Shown piece after piece: positions 19,071 through 28,189 of a stretch of DNA of 64,000 nucleotides. Where the stretch lies: assembly GCA_023430975.1 (NCBI GenBank), contig JAEYYB010000093.1:8398-72397 (forward strand), read 5' to 3'. Each line of letters starts with the position of its first letter. Position 1 is the stretch's first letter. A model generated the notes under the pieces. It was not told the DNA's origin. It did not search any database and saw only the letters and a list, made by a program, of their open reading frames with translations. This stretch comes from Bacillota bacterium (GTDB lineage Bacteria; Bacillota; Clostridia; Acetivibrionales; DSM-2933). A program made the position numbers and the translations under genes.

Positions 19071-19301
19071 CTATCCTTTATAATTGAACATTTCTGTCAA
19101 TTTTGTTGACAGATTTGGAAGGATAGTATTTTTAAAGAGCATGTACAGTCCTGTTAATACTAAACCGCCAAGAACGACAGTTATCAGTATTTTTACAGCA
19201 ATATCAACAAACCCATCACCCTTTTTGTTATTTAGTGCTTCTTTTGCTCTACTTAGCACTAATTCTGCCTTTGATCTCACATAGTTTACTGAATATCTCA
19301 T
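19071..19301 (-). CDS. DUF6133-like small pilin candidate
   Basis: The 76-residue protein has a basic N-terminus and then KKGDGFVDIAVKIL around residues 28-41, next to one long hydrophobic helix. The motif is nearly identical to the prepilin-like site in the DUF4320 protein at 9137-9538. ATG 19301 is chosen because GGGAGG is six bases before it. Small size and a strong 3' hairpin suggest high expression as expected for a major pilin. Processing by the A24 peptidase is inferred. Confidence 0.6.
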   Translation of the reverse strand: MRYSVNYVRSKAELVLSRAKEALNNKKGDGFVDIAVKILITVVLGGLVLTGLYMLFKNTILPNLSTKLTEMFNYKG

Positions 19302-19370
19302 AATAACCTCCCACAATTGTTAAATTCATTGGTTTATTTATTTAAAAAGCAAACCAAAAAGGCTCACTCA

Positions 19371-19724
19371 TTATTTGTAATAGCTTATTATTACATTTAG
19401 CGTTGCCGCTCCAAGCACAGCACCAATACATGAAACAATCGCAACAACAATTCGAGTATCCCACTTTTTAATATCCATCTCATCAGCTGCAGATCGTCTT
19501 ACACAAAAATAGATAATAAATAATCCAGCAATAACAGGTGCCGTTATCATAAGCCATGTTGTGACATCCTTAATCAATTCTTCAGTTCCTTTGATTATTT
19601 TGCTGTCTTTAATGCTTTCCTTTGCATAGACTGTATTCATATAATTTAAAACCATTAGTGCTGTTGCTATTAAGGCACCAAGTGCCTTCCTAACCATCGA
19701 TGATCCTCTTTTCATCATGAGCAT
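19371..19724 (-). CDS. VirB2/Maff2-like small membrane protein
   Basis: The protein has a cleavable-looking first hydrophobic segment (ALGALIATALMVLNYMNTVYA), then two helices separated by a short basic loop CVRRSAADEMDIKKWDTR. This is a VirB2/TrbC- or Maff2-like architecture. ATG 19724 is preferred because of GGAGG just upstream. It lies immediately downstream of the coupling protein, a common place for these genes. Confidence 0.6.
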   Translation of the reverse strand: MLMMKRGSSMVRKALGALIATALMVLNYMNTVYAKESIKDSKIIKGTEELIKDVTTWLMITAPVIAGLFIIYFCVRRSAADEMDIKKWDTRIVVAIVSCIGAVLGAATLNVIISYYK

Positions 19725-19740
19725 TTTGCCTCCTTCCTTT

Positions 19741-20367
19741 TTATTCAAAATCACTCTCAGTACTTAAGAATTCTTTTTCTTCTTTGGATTTTGCCTTTTG
19801 CTCCTCAATCTGCCTTATAATATCTCTTTGATAGAAAACCCATATATTCCAGAGGGCGATTTGTTTATTTACATCAGTCATAATAGGTCTTTTGTTTTCT
19901 CTTTCTTCTCTTAGTTTTCTATTGTGTTCTTCATCACCAAGGCCCAACATCTTATTAAAATGCCATTTGCTTAAATCTGGAGAATACATCATCGCTGGAT
20001 GATTTCTTGACATTACAATTTGATATGGTCTTGATACTCGCCTTACCTCATCAACAGTTAAGAGCTTTCTTTCAACCAAGCTCATGTTATGAGAAATGCT
20101 TGGAGAACTAAATTTTGAATGAGATGCCGATAGTTGATAAGTTGAAGTAGTATATGTTCCAAGCTTTTCGCTTATTTCTCTCAAAGTATCGAGGTCATCT
20201 GCCTGAAGATAAATCCATGTTTGGCAGTTAGATTTTATAGTGTCTGCTATATTATCATCATACTTGTCTTTCAGTTGCGATAAGCTTTGTAAGAATAAAT
20301 TAAATCTCACTCCTCGACCACCGCCAACTGTGAGCTTGTTCGAAAAGTCATTGATTGTGGTAAAATT
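19741..20367 (-). CDS. virD4: VirD4/TraG coupling protein, C-terminal exon
   Basis: After the intron, the frame resumes with NFTTINDFSNKLTVGGGRG and continues to a stop at 19741 (about 208 codons). Joined to the exon at 22880-23851 it restores the LDEFGNFT Walker B region and the GGGRG-QS sensor region typical of VirD4/TraG proteins. The protein links the relaxase-DNA complex to the secretion channel. Without intron splicing this exon has no start of its own in the right place. Confidence 0.85.
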   Translation of the reverse strand, partial: NFTTINDFSNKLTVGGGRGVRFNLFLQSLSQLKDKYDDNIADTIKSNCQTWIYLQADDLDTLREISEKLGTYTTSTYQLSASHSKFSSPSISHNMSLVERKLLTVDEVRRVSRPYQIVMSRNHPAMMYSPDLSKWHFNKMLGLGDEEHNRKLREERENKRPIMTDVNKQIALWNIWVFYQRDIIRQIEEQKAKSKEEKEFLSTESDFE

Positions 20368-22879
20368 GTAGGCTAAGCATTCGGTGCCTTACTATATTTC
20401 TACAGCAGGTTTCCGAATACTCGCCCCCGAACCGTACGTACACCTCTCAATGTATACGGCTCTCCGTTTATCCATAATCTACAGTTTGTTGTGAATGAGC
20501 CTATGACACTCCTCACAAACAATGAGGGTTTTCCTATGTTTCTTTTTCATTAATTTTTCCCATTCAGTGTTGCCTTTCAAATCCAAAAGACTTTTAACTT
20601 GATGGATTGCAACATCATCACATTTATTGCCGCATAGTTCGCATTTTCCAGTCTTATATCGCCGAAACAGTTCCCTTGGTTTATATAACTGGCTGTATTC
20701 AGGCATAACATCAAAATTATCATACAAAGGAGTTTTTACTCGCGTGAAGCCCTTGTTATAGAAAACAACAGACTTCATTCCTGTTTTTGTTTCGTATGGA
20801 ACTGAGAACATTCTATCCTTTGTGTATTTTAATTTTGCTTTTGTCATGGTGATACGATATTTTGCAGCAATGGTTTTATAAAGGCTATATTCCATTACAT
20901 AATAAAACTTGTTCAATACAGAAACATTGTTTGCAATTCGATAATAATTGTAAAGTCCTCGTATCTGTTCGTTGTACTTCAAAACCATTTCATTGGGATT
21001 GAGGTAAATGTATCCATCGCGTTGCAATGGCATCCATTTTTCCTGTTCGCCTTGTTTATTTATGATTTTAAGCACATCGTATTGTAACAGTTTTCCAGCC
21101 CATTTTTCTTTGGGAACATAAAGCTTAATTTTGTCGTAATAGCTCTTGCTCTGACCACGTTTTGTTTTCTTTGTACTCATGTCCTTACAGACGGTTATGT
21201 CATAGCTTAGAAAGCGGGCTTTGTCCTTTCCGCTTGTTATAAGAGTTTTCTCGTCCGACAATTCAAGTTTTAATTTAGCCTTAAGAAAAGATCTAATATC
21301 GGATTTGATTTTCACAGCGTCTTCTTTATTTCCGATAACTCCAATCAGAAAATCATCTGCATAGCGTGTGTATTGCATACGCTTATAGCTACTGTCCATA
21401 GGCTCTTTGCTCGGGACACTTAGAAAATCCTTACGTAGCCGTTTAATCTCTTTCAAGGCTACTTTCTTTTCTTCCTCAGATAGGGTATACCATATCTTAC
21501 GCTGTGCTTCATTGTAACGCTGATGTCTTGAGTGGAGTTTGCCGTATTCTTTACCGCTTTTTCTGCAATTCCCCTGCATAAATTCTTGCATATATCCCTC
21601 TACATATTTATCAAGTTCATTCAGATAGATATTTGCAAGTATTGGACTAAATCCTGAGCCTTGGGCTACTCCTGAATAGGTTGCATTGTGCTCCCATTTT
21701 TCAAGATAGCCTGCTCTCAAGAATTTCCATATTAATCCAAGGAACGCTTCATCTTTTATTCGTCTGCGTAAAATATTTACTAGAACATGGTGGTCTATTG
21801 TGTCAAAGTATGCCTTTATGTCGCCTTCAACAAACCATTTAACACCTGTGAAATTGTGCTGTATTTGCAATAATGCTGTGTGACAACTTCGCTTTGCTCG
21901 AAAGCCATGAGATAGATTTGAAAATGTTGGCTCATAAATGCTTTCCAATATCATTCTGACTATCTCTTGTACCAGCTTATCGTCAGATGATGCAATCCCA
22001 AGAGGACGTTTTTTACCGTTTTTCTTAGGTATATACACTCTCTTAACGGGTGTGGGCTGATAGCTATGGTCTTTTATGCTCTCAATTAATTGATTGGCTC
22101 TTGTGTCACCGAAACCATCAAGTGTCATACCGTCTATGCCGGGTGTCATAGCCCCTTTATTGGCGTAGATGTTTTGGTATGCTTGCAGATAGAATTCAGG
22201 ATTATACAGATTTCTGTACAACCTTTCGTATTTATAATTCTCTGCTTTGGCATGTTTCTGTAGATTTTCCAAAATAATTTCCGGACTTCTCATAGTGCCT
22301 CACGCACCTTTCCTAAAATATTTTGAAGGATAAACTGTCCTCCTTCGCATAGCGGTATTCCTACCGCATTGTGGACGGCGTTACCGTCCTCAAACTACTA
22401 TGAGGACTCCGTAACCATACCGAATATTCAGACACAATTGTCATAGCATGAAAATTCAAGCATTTCGGCTTAGGTTATCTCCGTTTAGACTCATTAGAAC
22501 AAGCTTGTTTTGTTGTCGGATACGACTTTTGCCATTTTCCGTTTATCACGGCTGGTTAATAGTGAGATATGGTGTACATGCACTTCGGCCAACTCTGCAT
22601 GTACTCACTATCGCTTGACGTAAGTAATCATCAATTCCGTCAAGGTTGACGATAAAACCCCTCTGGCTATCGTTAAGATAATCAAACCTTTATCCTCATA
22701 CAAACATTTTATCTTGGTGCCCGTTCACAGCCTGATGATTGGCTGAATAGCACCTTTTCCGACATGCTGCACTCCCCTTTTGGTTTCCCATTCGGATAAG
22801 TCGGATAATAATAGGTCTTTCCATATCTAACCTACTGTCACGCTACTGACAGATTTCTAATAAGCCCGTACGGACGCAC
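20368..22879 (-). mobile_element. Group II intron inserted in the virD4 gene
   Basis: In minus orientation the intron begins with GTGCG at 22879 and ends at 20368. A domain V-like segment at about 20426-20460 starts with GAGCCGTATAC and ends GTACGGTTC. The 5' 590 bases outside the ORF are the structured domains I-III. Removal joins GACGAGTTTGGG to AATTTTACC and restores DEFGNFT without loss. It lies in the same direction as the host gene, so self-splicing could preserve function. The length is about 2.5 kb, normal for an ORF-bearing intron. Confidence 0.92.
20479..22293 (-). CDS. Group II intron-encoded reverse transcriptase/maturase
   Basis: The 604-residue protein has reverse transcriptase blocks including GIDGMTLDGFG, RPLGIASSDDKLVQE, GVAQGSGFSPILANIYL and the catalytic YTRYADDFLIG. 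A maturase X domain follows, with a C-terminal HNH endonuclease-type zinc region (CELCG ... CEECHRLIH). All domains look intact, so the intron may still be mobile. The frame lies in domain IV of the intron. Confidence 0.95.
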   Translation of the reverse strand: MRSPEIILENLQKHAKAENYKYERLYRNLYNPEFYLQAYQNIYANKGAMTPGIDGMTLDGFGDTRANQLIESIKDHSYQPTPVKRVYIPKKNGKKRPLGIASSDDKLVQEIVRMILESIYEPTFSNLSHGFRAKRSCHTALLQIQHNFTGVKWFVEGDIKAYFDTIDHHVLVNILRRRIKDEAFLGLIWKFLRAGYLEKWEHNATYSGVAQGSGFSPILANIYLNELDKYVEGYMQEFMQGNCRKSGKEYGKLHSRHQRYNEAQRKIWYTLSEEEKKVALKEIKRLRKDFLSVPSKEPMDSSYKRMQYTRYADDFLIGVIGNKEDAVKIKSDIRSFLKAKLKLELSDEKTLITSGKDKARFLSYDITVCKDMSTKKTKRGQSKSYYDKIKLYVPKEKWAGKLLQYDVLKIINKQGEQEKWMPLQRDGYIYLNPNEMVLKYNEQIRGLYNYYRIANNVSVLNKFYYVMEYSLYKTIAAKYRITMTKAKLKYTKDRMFSVPYETKTGMKSVVFYNKGFTRVKTPLYDNFDVMPEYSQLYKPRELFRRYKTGKCELCGNKCDDVAIHQVKSLLDLKGNTEWEKLMKKKHRKTLIVCEECHRLIHNKL

Positions 22880-23851
22880 CCCAAACTCGTCCAAAATAAA
22901 GTTGACCCTGTTTTTTAGCCTGCCTCCACGTTTATCTGCCATATTCGTCAGTAATTCATACTGCTGTGAAACGATTAAGGATGCTATTGGATAGAATGTA
23001 GTTTTTTCATCTGGCAGTATTATAAATAATGCCTGCTTTTTTTGACCGATATCATTAAGGTTAAAATCACTTTTATGAGTGATTGAATATATAGATTTTG
23101 ATGTGAATAACTTTAATGTCGTCAAAGCTGAGGTATAGAAACTTCCTCTGGTCCTGGCTGGTGCAACATCTGATATTGATAGCAAAGCTTTTGCAGGATG
23201 AGTTGAGCTTAATCTTTTTATATATTCAATGATTGGCATTTTATTTCCGATCTGTTTACACATCTCAGCTACAAACCAATATACATTGGTTAGATTTTGA
23301 TACTCTGGTCTTTTTTCATTATCACAGACAACACATAAAATTGCTGCTGCAATAATGGACATCTCACCGTTATGCCAGATCTTCTCGCCTTCCTGTTTGC
23401 CTACAAGGTTATTAGTCATGTCCCACGCAAGACTTTCAGCACGTTCAAGGTTTCTTTCAGAAACCGCATTAATAATTGGCTGAAGCAAATTGTAATGGTT
23501 ACTTTTTTCAGTATTTTTAAAGTCCAAGGTTATTACCTCATAACCAAGTTTTCTAAGGAATTCACCTGTATAATGATATAGCTCTGCCTTTGGGTCAGAT
23601 ATTACCATTGATTCACTAGCAAGACCTAATGTGCATATGGATTGAATTACAAGTGTTCTTGATTTACCAGAACGTGTTGATCCAATACATAACAAATGAG
23701 TATCATCCTCAATCATATAAATCCTTTCTTTGTCGCCTTCTTTCTTTACTCCTAGAACGATCCCGCCTTTTTCCAAAGCAAAATTATTTACATCACACAC
23801 CTTTCTGGTATCTCGTTTCATTATTCTTTTAAAATTCGATAAACTTTGCAT
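22880..23851 (-). CDS. virD4: VirD4/TraG coupling protein, N-terminal ATPase exon
   Basis: The exon begins MQSLSNFKRIMKRDTRKV, contains Walker A GSTRSGKSRT near residue 60, VISDPKAELYHYTGEFL, and ends with the Walker B NFILDEFG at the intron boundary. An apparent longer frame to 22838 runs into intron sequence and is not real. The membrane part of the usual coupling protein is encoded separately just upstream (23853-24311), with a GGAGGG ribosome site between them. Confidence 0.88.
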
Positions 23852-23852
23852 T

Positions 23853-24311
23853 TTATTTACCCTCCGGCTTTATAAACTTTAAATCATCATAACCAGTTTC
23901 AATATAAGCCTTAATTAATTTATCGTTGGGATTTAAGATATAACATTTAAACGCTGTATCCTTCTCCTCATCATTTAACCATCGTGCTGAACCATGTTGA
24001 TATTGCCCTACTGCTATTGGTGTTTTAATTTCTGGGGTTATCTCTTTTAACTCACTTTGATACGGTCTCAAGTTTTGCAATATGAATAAAACTGAAAGTA
24101 TACCAATGAACCCCTGAAAGCATAAAAAAAGCAGCAGGTGTTGTTCATCTGTAGCTAAGCTATTTAGGATTTCAGTTATATTTATTATGTCTATTGTTTT
24201 GCTCTGATTGGTCAATACCTTATGAATTGCTGCTGTAAAGAAAAAGTTCACCCACATACCAATTACAAATATGAGTGAACTTATAATAATTTTCCCCTTT
24301 AATTTTTTCAT
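23853..24311 (-). CDS. Membrane N-terminal part of the coupling protein (separate subunit)
   Basis: The 152-residue protein has two transmembrane helices (about residues 8-30 and 58-80) and then QYQHGSARWLNDEEKDTAF. That is the conserved segment that normally joins the membrane anchor to the ATPase of VirD4-like proteins. The stop at 23853 lies next to the ATG of the ATPase gene. The coupling protein thus appears to be split in two proteins, both intact and co-translated, although decay of a longer gene cannot be excluded. Confidence 0.65.
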   Translation of the reverse strand: MKKLKGKIIISSLIFVIGMWVNFFFTAAIHKVLTNQSKTIDIINITEILNSLATDEQHLLLFLCFQGFIGILSVLFILQNLRPYQSELKEITPEIKTPIAVGQYQHGSARWLNDEEKDTAFKCYILNPNDKLIKAYIETGYDDLKFIKPEGK

Positions 24312-24982
24312 ATTTCATATTCCTCATCTGCGAAATTTTGCTCTAAGTATTTCTCTATATCATCCGATTTAACTGGAAAGGTTTGCATCCAATCTTTTAT
24401 CGTTTCCTCTTTTGCAATGCCCAGAAAATCTTCACGATTCCATCTGTTCCTTTGCCCAGTATATAGATTTTTTGTATATACCGCTCGCCCTCTTGCACTT
24501 GGGCTACATCCAAATCCATTATATGCAAGGTGAAGCTGTTTTTCTGGTCTTCTTGCACTTTCAATCAGTGTATCAGGATTTAGCACAAGGATTTTATCTG
24601 TATAATCTTCTTTTGAGCTATCGGGCACACAATCAGTTAAGTCTAGGAGTCTATCATTTTGTTGTATTTTATAATTTTTTTCGATAAACTCATCAAGTAT
24701 ATACATAGTTGGGATATTGAGTGCCCCTGCAACTCCAATTCTGTCTTGCATTTCTTGAGTAATTTCATTTCCAAATACCCAAAACTCATCACATCGTTTA
24801 AGAAGTTCATAATCAATTTTCTTTGCATCCTCCATAAGCAATTGGTCCTTTTTTAAGCTGTCAATAATTGATCTTGCTGCAATTGGTATTGTGTTACAGC
24901 TTGACGCATATGTACAATATGCTACCTCTTTATTAGTATTGTCGTTTAATCCATTATCCGCTGGTGAACAAATATAAACCAT
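24308..24982 (-). CDS. DUF7768/DUF4406-like N-terminal domain protein
   Basis: The 224-residue protein starts VYICSPADNGLNDNTNKEVAYC, then NTIPIAARS, and CDEFWVFGNEITQEMQDRI. This resembles nucleoside 2-deoxyribosyltransferase-like domains common in phages and conjugative elements. The C-terminal part (LAYNGFGCSPSARGRAVYT) looks like the separate domain found in Tn1549-type elements. Enzymatic function is not established. It overlaps the next gene by four bases. Confidence 0.55.
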   Translation of the reverse strand: MVYICSPADNGLNDNTNKEVAYCTYASSCNTIPIAARSIIDSLKKDQLLMEDAKKIDYELLKRCDEFWVFGNEITQEMQDRIGVAGALNIPTMYILDEFIEKNYKIQQNDRLLDLTDCVPDSSKEDYTDKILVLNPDTLIESARRPEKQLHLAYNGFGCSPSARGRAVYTKNLYTGQRNRWNREDFLGIAKEETIKDWMQTFPVKSDDIEKYLEQNFADEEYEI

Positions 24983-25018
24983 TTTCAATTAAAAACCTCC
25001 CCCTTTTCATTCCTCAAA

Positions 25019-25261
25019 TCACTTACGTTTTTTTACTTTTTCAAGTACTTTTATAAACCTATTTATTTTATCAATAGCAATGTAACTGTCATCATCAACC
25101 TCTATGGGCTTCTTATTCAGTTTCCTAAGCATTTTCTCATGTTTTCTGAGGCCACAATTATTCATATCGTTACCAATGCTACAGCTTGGTGTACTTATAT
25201 GAAATGTATGAACACACCCATAACATGGATGACCCTTAGGATATTTATAGATTTCATTCAT
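25019..25261 (-). CDS. Small cysteine-rich hypothetical protein
   Basis: An 80-residue protein with HPCYGCVHTF and CSIGNDMNNCGLR, giving four cysteines that could bind a metal, and a basic C-terminal helix. It is in the relaxase operon between the DUF7768-like gene and the relaxase. Family not recognised. Confidence 0.45.
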   Translation of the reverse strand: MNEIYKYPKGHPCYGCVHTFHISTPSCSIGNDMNNCGLRKHEKMLRKLNKKPIEVDDDSYIAIDKINRFIKVLEKVKKRK

Positions 25262-25308
25262 TTATTTAATCATCATCCTTTCAAATAAAAAAGGATATAG
25301 GCTGTAAT

Positions 25309-26547
25309 CTACAACTCTATACCCTTATCCTTATTTTTTAAATAATATTCTTTCTTCGCTTTCTTTGATAATTCAGTACTTAATGCCTTATGGCTGAAAT
25401 CCTCCGTCATCATATCACTTGCTATAATTTTCCTTCCAAACAAGCTCAACATTTCTCGCAACATTTGCTCAGCATAATACATTTTTTGTTCTTGGGTGAA
25501 CTGAAATTTTTCAAACTCACCTTCCTTTTTAATTAACAGCTTAATTGTCCCCAAAACCTTGTTTGCAATAATCTTTTCTGCTTCTTTTTGAAACTTCACC
25601 TTTTGGCTTTCCAAGTATTCGTTATTACTTGAATAAAGCTTTGCCATATTCATTTTGCTGTTTACATAAAGTTTTACAGATTGATTTAGTGCTGAGTTTT
25701 TGTTGATCAGTTCTGCAACAAACTTGTCTACTTCTTCTTTTATTTCTTTTGGCAAAAGCTGATATGCAAGACGTCCAGCCTTTGGCATTGAATTCTTTAG
25801 CTTAAATAATCTTTCTGCCAAAGAATTCATGCTTTTTTTATTAAACCTTGCATAAATGGGATTTGAAATAATCGATTCTTCATCAAAGGTTTCAAATAGC
25901 TTTTTATACTCCATATATTCCTTTGGGTGTAACTCTTTTATGTAATGCTCAAAATCTTTGACCATTTCATCTGTGATTTCACCAATCTTTACCTTTCCTG
26001 AATCTTTTCCTTCGCAGTATTTTTTTATTTTTTCTTCAAATGTATCTTTGATAAGCTGCTTCCTAATTTTATTAGGAATTTCTTTATGAATATAGTTTTT
26101 CATAATAGCTTGTTCTTTGTCCCAGAAAACAATATGAATATGAGGGTGATGTCGTTCATCATGAACTGCACATGCATAGCATAAATTTTGTACCTTTATA
26201 TCATTTAGGTTTGCAATTGTTAACATATGAGTTTCTATGTATCTCTGCCAATCTTCTTGATTGATAAGTCCTAATTCGTTTGCTGTTTCCCTTGTGAAAG
26301 ATATAATACCTCTATAAATATTGGTTTTCTGTTTTGATAATTTATAAACTTGACTTGCAACATCTTTCCATGAATTAAATTCATTCATTTCTCCTGGAGC
26401 CAGTTTTCCAAAAAGTCCATGCATCATTTCCTTATTTTTTAATACTCCAGATCGTGTTGCAATATACTTGATATGAGCATAATTACATACTGGTGTTTCA
26501 GGGTAATTCGGCTGCCGAAATCGTTGTTTATAAAATAGTACTGGTAT
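25309..26547 (-). CDS. MobP-type relaxase (probable ATA start)
   Basis: The frame contains the metal-binding HERHHPHIHIVFWD-like site (HPHIH at residues 134-138 of the long form), typical of MobP relaxases. The first ATG in frame is at 26427, but the frame is open for 40 more codons and these encode YKQRFRQPN and YAHIKYIATRSGV, the conserved relaxase N-terminus. The only plausible start is ATA at 26547, with GGAGGG five bases before it. The enzyme would nick the oriT and pilot the strand. ATA start versus a sequence error (ATG) cannot be decided here. Confidence 0.82.
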   Translation of the reverse strand: MPVLFYKQRFRQPNYPETPVCNYAHIKYIATRSGVLKNKEMMHGLFGKLAPGEMNEFNSWKDVASQVYKLSKQKTNIYRGIISFTRETANELGLINQEDWQRYIETHMLTIANLNDIKVQNLCYACAVHDERHHPHIHIVFWDKEQAIMKNYIHKEIPNKIRKQLIKDTFEEKIKKYCEGKDSGKVKIGEITDEMVKDFEHYIKELHPKEYMEYKKLFETFDEESIISNPIYARFNKKSMNSLAERLFKLKNSMPKAGRLAYQLLPKEIKEEVDKFVAELINKNSALNQSVKLYVNSKMNMAKLYSSNNEYLESQKVKFQKEAEKIIANKVLGTIKLLIKKEGEFEKFQFTQEQKMYYAEQMLREMLSLFGRKIIASDMMTEDFSHKALSTELSKKAKKEYYLKNKDKGIEL

Positions 26548-26559
26548 GGTATCCCTCCT

Positions 26560-27006
26560 CTACAACTTGTCAATATCAGTAAATATCATCTCATCATCTT
26601 CTAAGTACTGATCAATTTCATTATCCTTATACTTCATATACTTTATGCCAAGCTTTCTTGATTCTGTCGCAAGCTCTTTGAATGTCTGTGCTTTACTCGC
26701 CCCTACCATTCTCATTAGTGTTTTAATAGTTGTATAGTAAAGTCCTGCCGAAATTTTTCCAATCTTCATTAGTATTTTTACAAGCCTTTCTATCTGTGGT
26801 GCCATTTGTGCTTTAACTTCTTGACGAACAACTTGGGCAATCAAGTCCAGATCATCTTTGTATGCATCGATGGTTATACCTTTATCAATAAATCTTCTTA
26901 CAATGTCTGCAACAGTTACATGCTGCTTAGTTGAAAGCATCTTCAAAGTATCATAAGTTGTTTTTTTGACCTTTACAGTAATCTGGACAGTTTTTTCCTT
27001 CTCCAT
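26560..27006 (-). CDS. Relaxosome accessory protein, ribbon-helix-helix type
   Basis: The protein has an N-terminal ribbon-helix-helix-like part (VQITVKVKKTTYDTLKML, then HVTVADIVRRFIDKGI) and a helical C-terminus. This fits MobC-like DNA-binding partners that bend oriT for the relaxase. ATG 27006 is preferred because of AGGAGG just upstream. It is separated from the relaxase by only 12 bp. Confidence 0.65.
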   Translation of the reverse strand: MEKEKTVQITVKVKKTTYDTLKMLSTKQHVTVADIVRRFIDKGITIDAYKDDLDLIAQVVRQEVKAQMAPQIERLVKILMKIGKISAGLYYTTIKTLMRMVGASKAQTFKELATESRKLGIKYMKYKDNEIDQYLEDDEMIFTDIDKL

Positions 27007-27074
27007 CAGTCCCTCCTTTTTTCCCATAATAACCGACATTCAAAAGTCGGAAATAATTTATAGAAAATGTCCCG

Positions 27075-27120
27075 TTGAACGCTCTGCGTTCAAGCTGTTT
27101 AACGCAAAATGACATTTTGC
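27075..27120. other. Candidate origin of transfer (oriT)
   Basis: Two perfect inverted repeats lie in tandem just upstream of the accessory and relaxase genes. TTGAACGC/GCGTTCAA (27075-27093) has a 3-base loop, and GCAAAATG/CATTTTGC (27104-27120) has a 1-base loop. The stretch lies in a non-coding gap of about 200 bp; an overlapping open frame there (to 27214) has no ribosome site. Position and paired hairpins match known oriT layouts; no nick motif was recognised. Confidence 0.5.
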
Positions 27121-27210
27121 TCTTCCAGCCTTCATCCCAAAACCAGTCAGTTTCCTTCCTTCTTTTCGGGGCTTCCGGATTTAACTTATGAAAAATGAAA
27201 TACTTATTAA

Positions 27211-28179
27211 TCATCTTTCACATTCGCAAAAAACACTTTCAGCTTGCACTTCCCTATTACGAAAAGCTATTAATTCCTCATTAAAATCCTTATGATTTGG
27301 TTTTTGTATTGCAACTTTATAACCAAGATCTTTATATTTTGCAGCATAATTGCATGCAGCATTCTGACCGAAGTTACATGGAGTACCATCAGGTAGCTTG
27401 CCACAAACATCATTATCAAGGCAAAATGTAATTTTTTTAATTTCCGTATGTTTATCAAGGAATCTGACAAGCGAACCATCTGAAATGCATCCAAGCGATA
27501 TTCTGTGATCCTTTTTCCAATCTTCATTATGTAATTTTGTGAGTGTGGCATGACTCATTGCATCAATCGGGCTCTCACATACATAAACCTTTTCACTGCT
27601 GCCAACAATATGAAACGGATAACTCTTATCTGAATTCTCTCTATCCATCTTAAATGCTTTACTTGGGCTTGTTCCCCTGAGAGAACAATAGCGAGCATTT
27701 CCAGTTGAATCATATCCAACAAAAACACAATTTCCATATTCAGCTTGCTGGTAAATTTTCTTTTCATTCATTAGTTTTGATACTATCTCATAGTCAATTC
27801 CCCTTACGCTTACTAAATACCAATAAACTCTTTTAAAATCAGCTGCCTTTTCCGGTAATATTAACTCCCTCCTTTCCTCAATCTTTGATTTTTCCTTTAC
27901 TGGAGATATCCTTTCATATGAAGTCCCACATAGCATTTCAACTGCTTCAGTAAAGTTTTTGTTGAAGAACTGCATTACAAAATCTATTGCACCACCTCCT
28001 TTATTACTGCCAAAGTGATAATATTTATTTCTATCAATAAAAAAATAAAGCCCTCCGCTGTTTTTAGCATGATAGGCTTTATTTCCTCCGCTTTCTAGTG
28101 TATATCCGTTTTGCTTTGCAAAATCTATGAGGTTTACACTGTTTGCTTGTTTTATCTGCTCTTTTGTAAATGGAGTCAT
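27211..28179 (-). CDS. DUF3991/TOPRIM-domain protein (primase-like)
   Basis: The 322-residue protein has an N-terminal primase zinc-finger-like/DUF3991 region (KAYHAKNSGGLYFFI, then KGGGAIDFVMQFF) and a TOPRIM-like part with VYVCESPIDAMSHATL and FCLDNDVCGKLPDG. This pairing occurs beside relaxases in Gram-positive conjugative elements, where it may assist strand replication after transfer. It follows the giant helicase gene by 10 bp. Confidence 0.75.
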   Translation of the reverse strand: MTPFTKEQIKQANSVNLIDFAKQNGYTLESGGNKAYHAKNSGGLYFFIDRNKYYHFGSNKGGGAIDFVMQFFNKNFTEAVEMLCGTSYERISPVKEKSKIEERRELILPEKAADFKRVYWYLVSVRGIDYEIVSKLMNEKKIYQQAEYGNCVFVGYDSTGNARYCSLRGTSPSKAFKMDRENSDKSYPFHIVGSSEKVYVCESPIDAMSHATLTKLHNEDWKKDHRISLGCISDGSLVRFLDKHTEIKKITFCLDNDVCGKLPDGTPCNFGQNAACNYAAKYKDLGYKVAIQKPNHKDFNEELIAFRNREVQAESVFCECER

Positions 28180-28189
28180 TTCGTCCCAC

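Noticed and set aside
22838..22879. Extension of the virD4 ATPase frame past LDEFG
   Set aside because: These codons are the 5' end of the group II intron (GTGCG), not coding sequence.
26951..27214. Open frame of 87 codons on the minus strand next to the relaxase operon
   Set aside because: It has no ribosome site, overlaps the start of the accessory gene and covers the candidate oriT hairpins. Its conservation elsewhere is more easily explained by oriT sequence.
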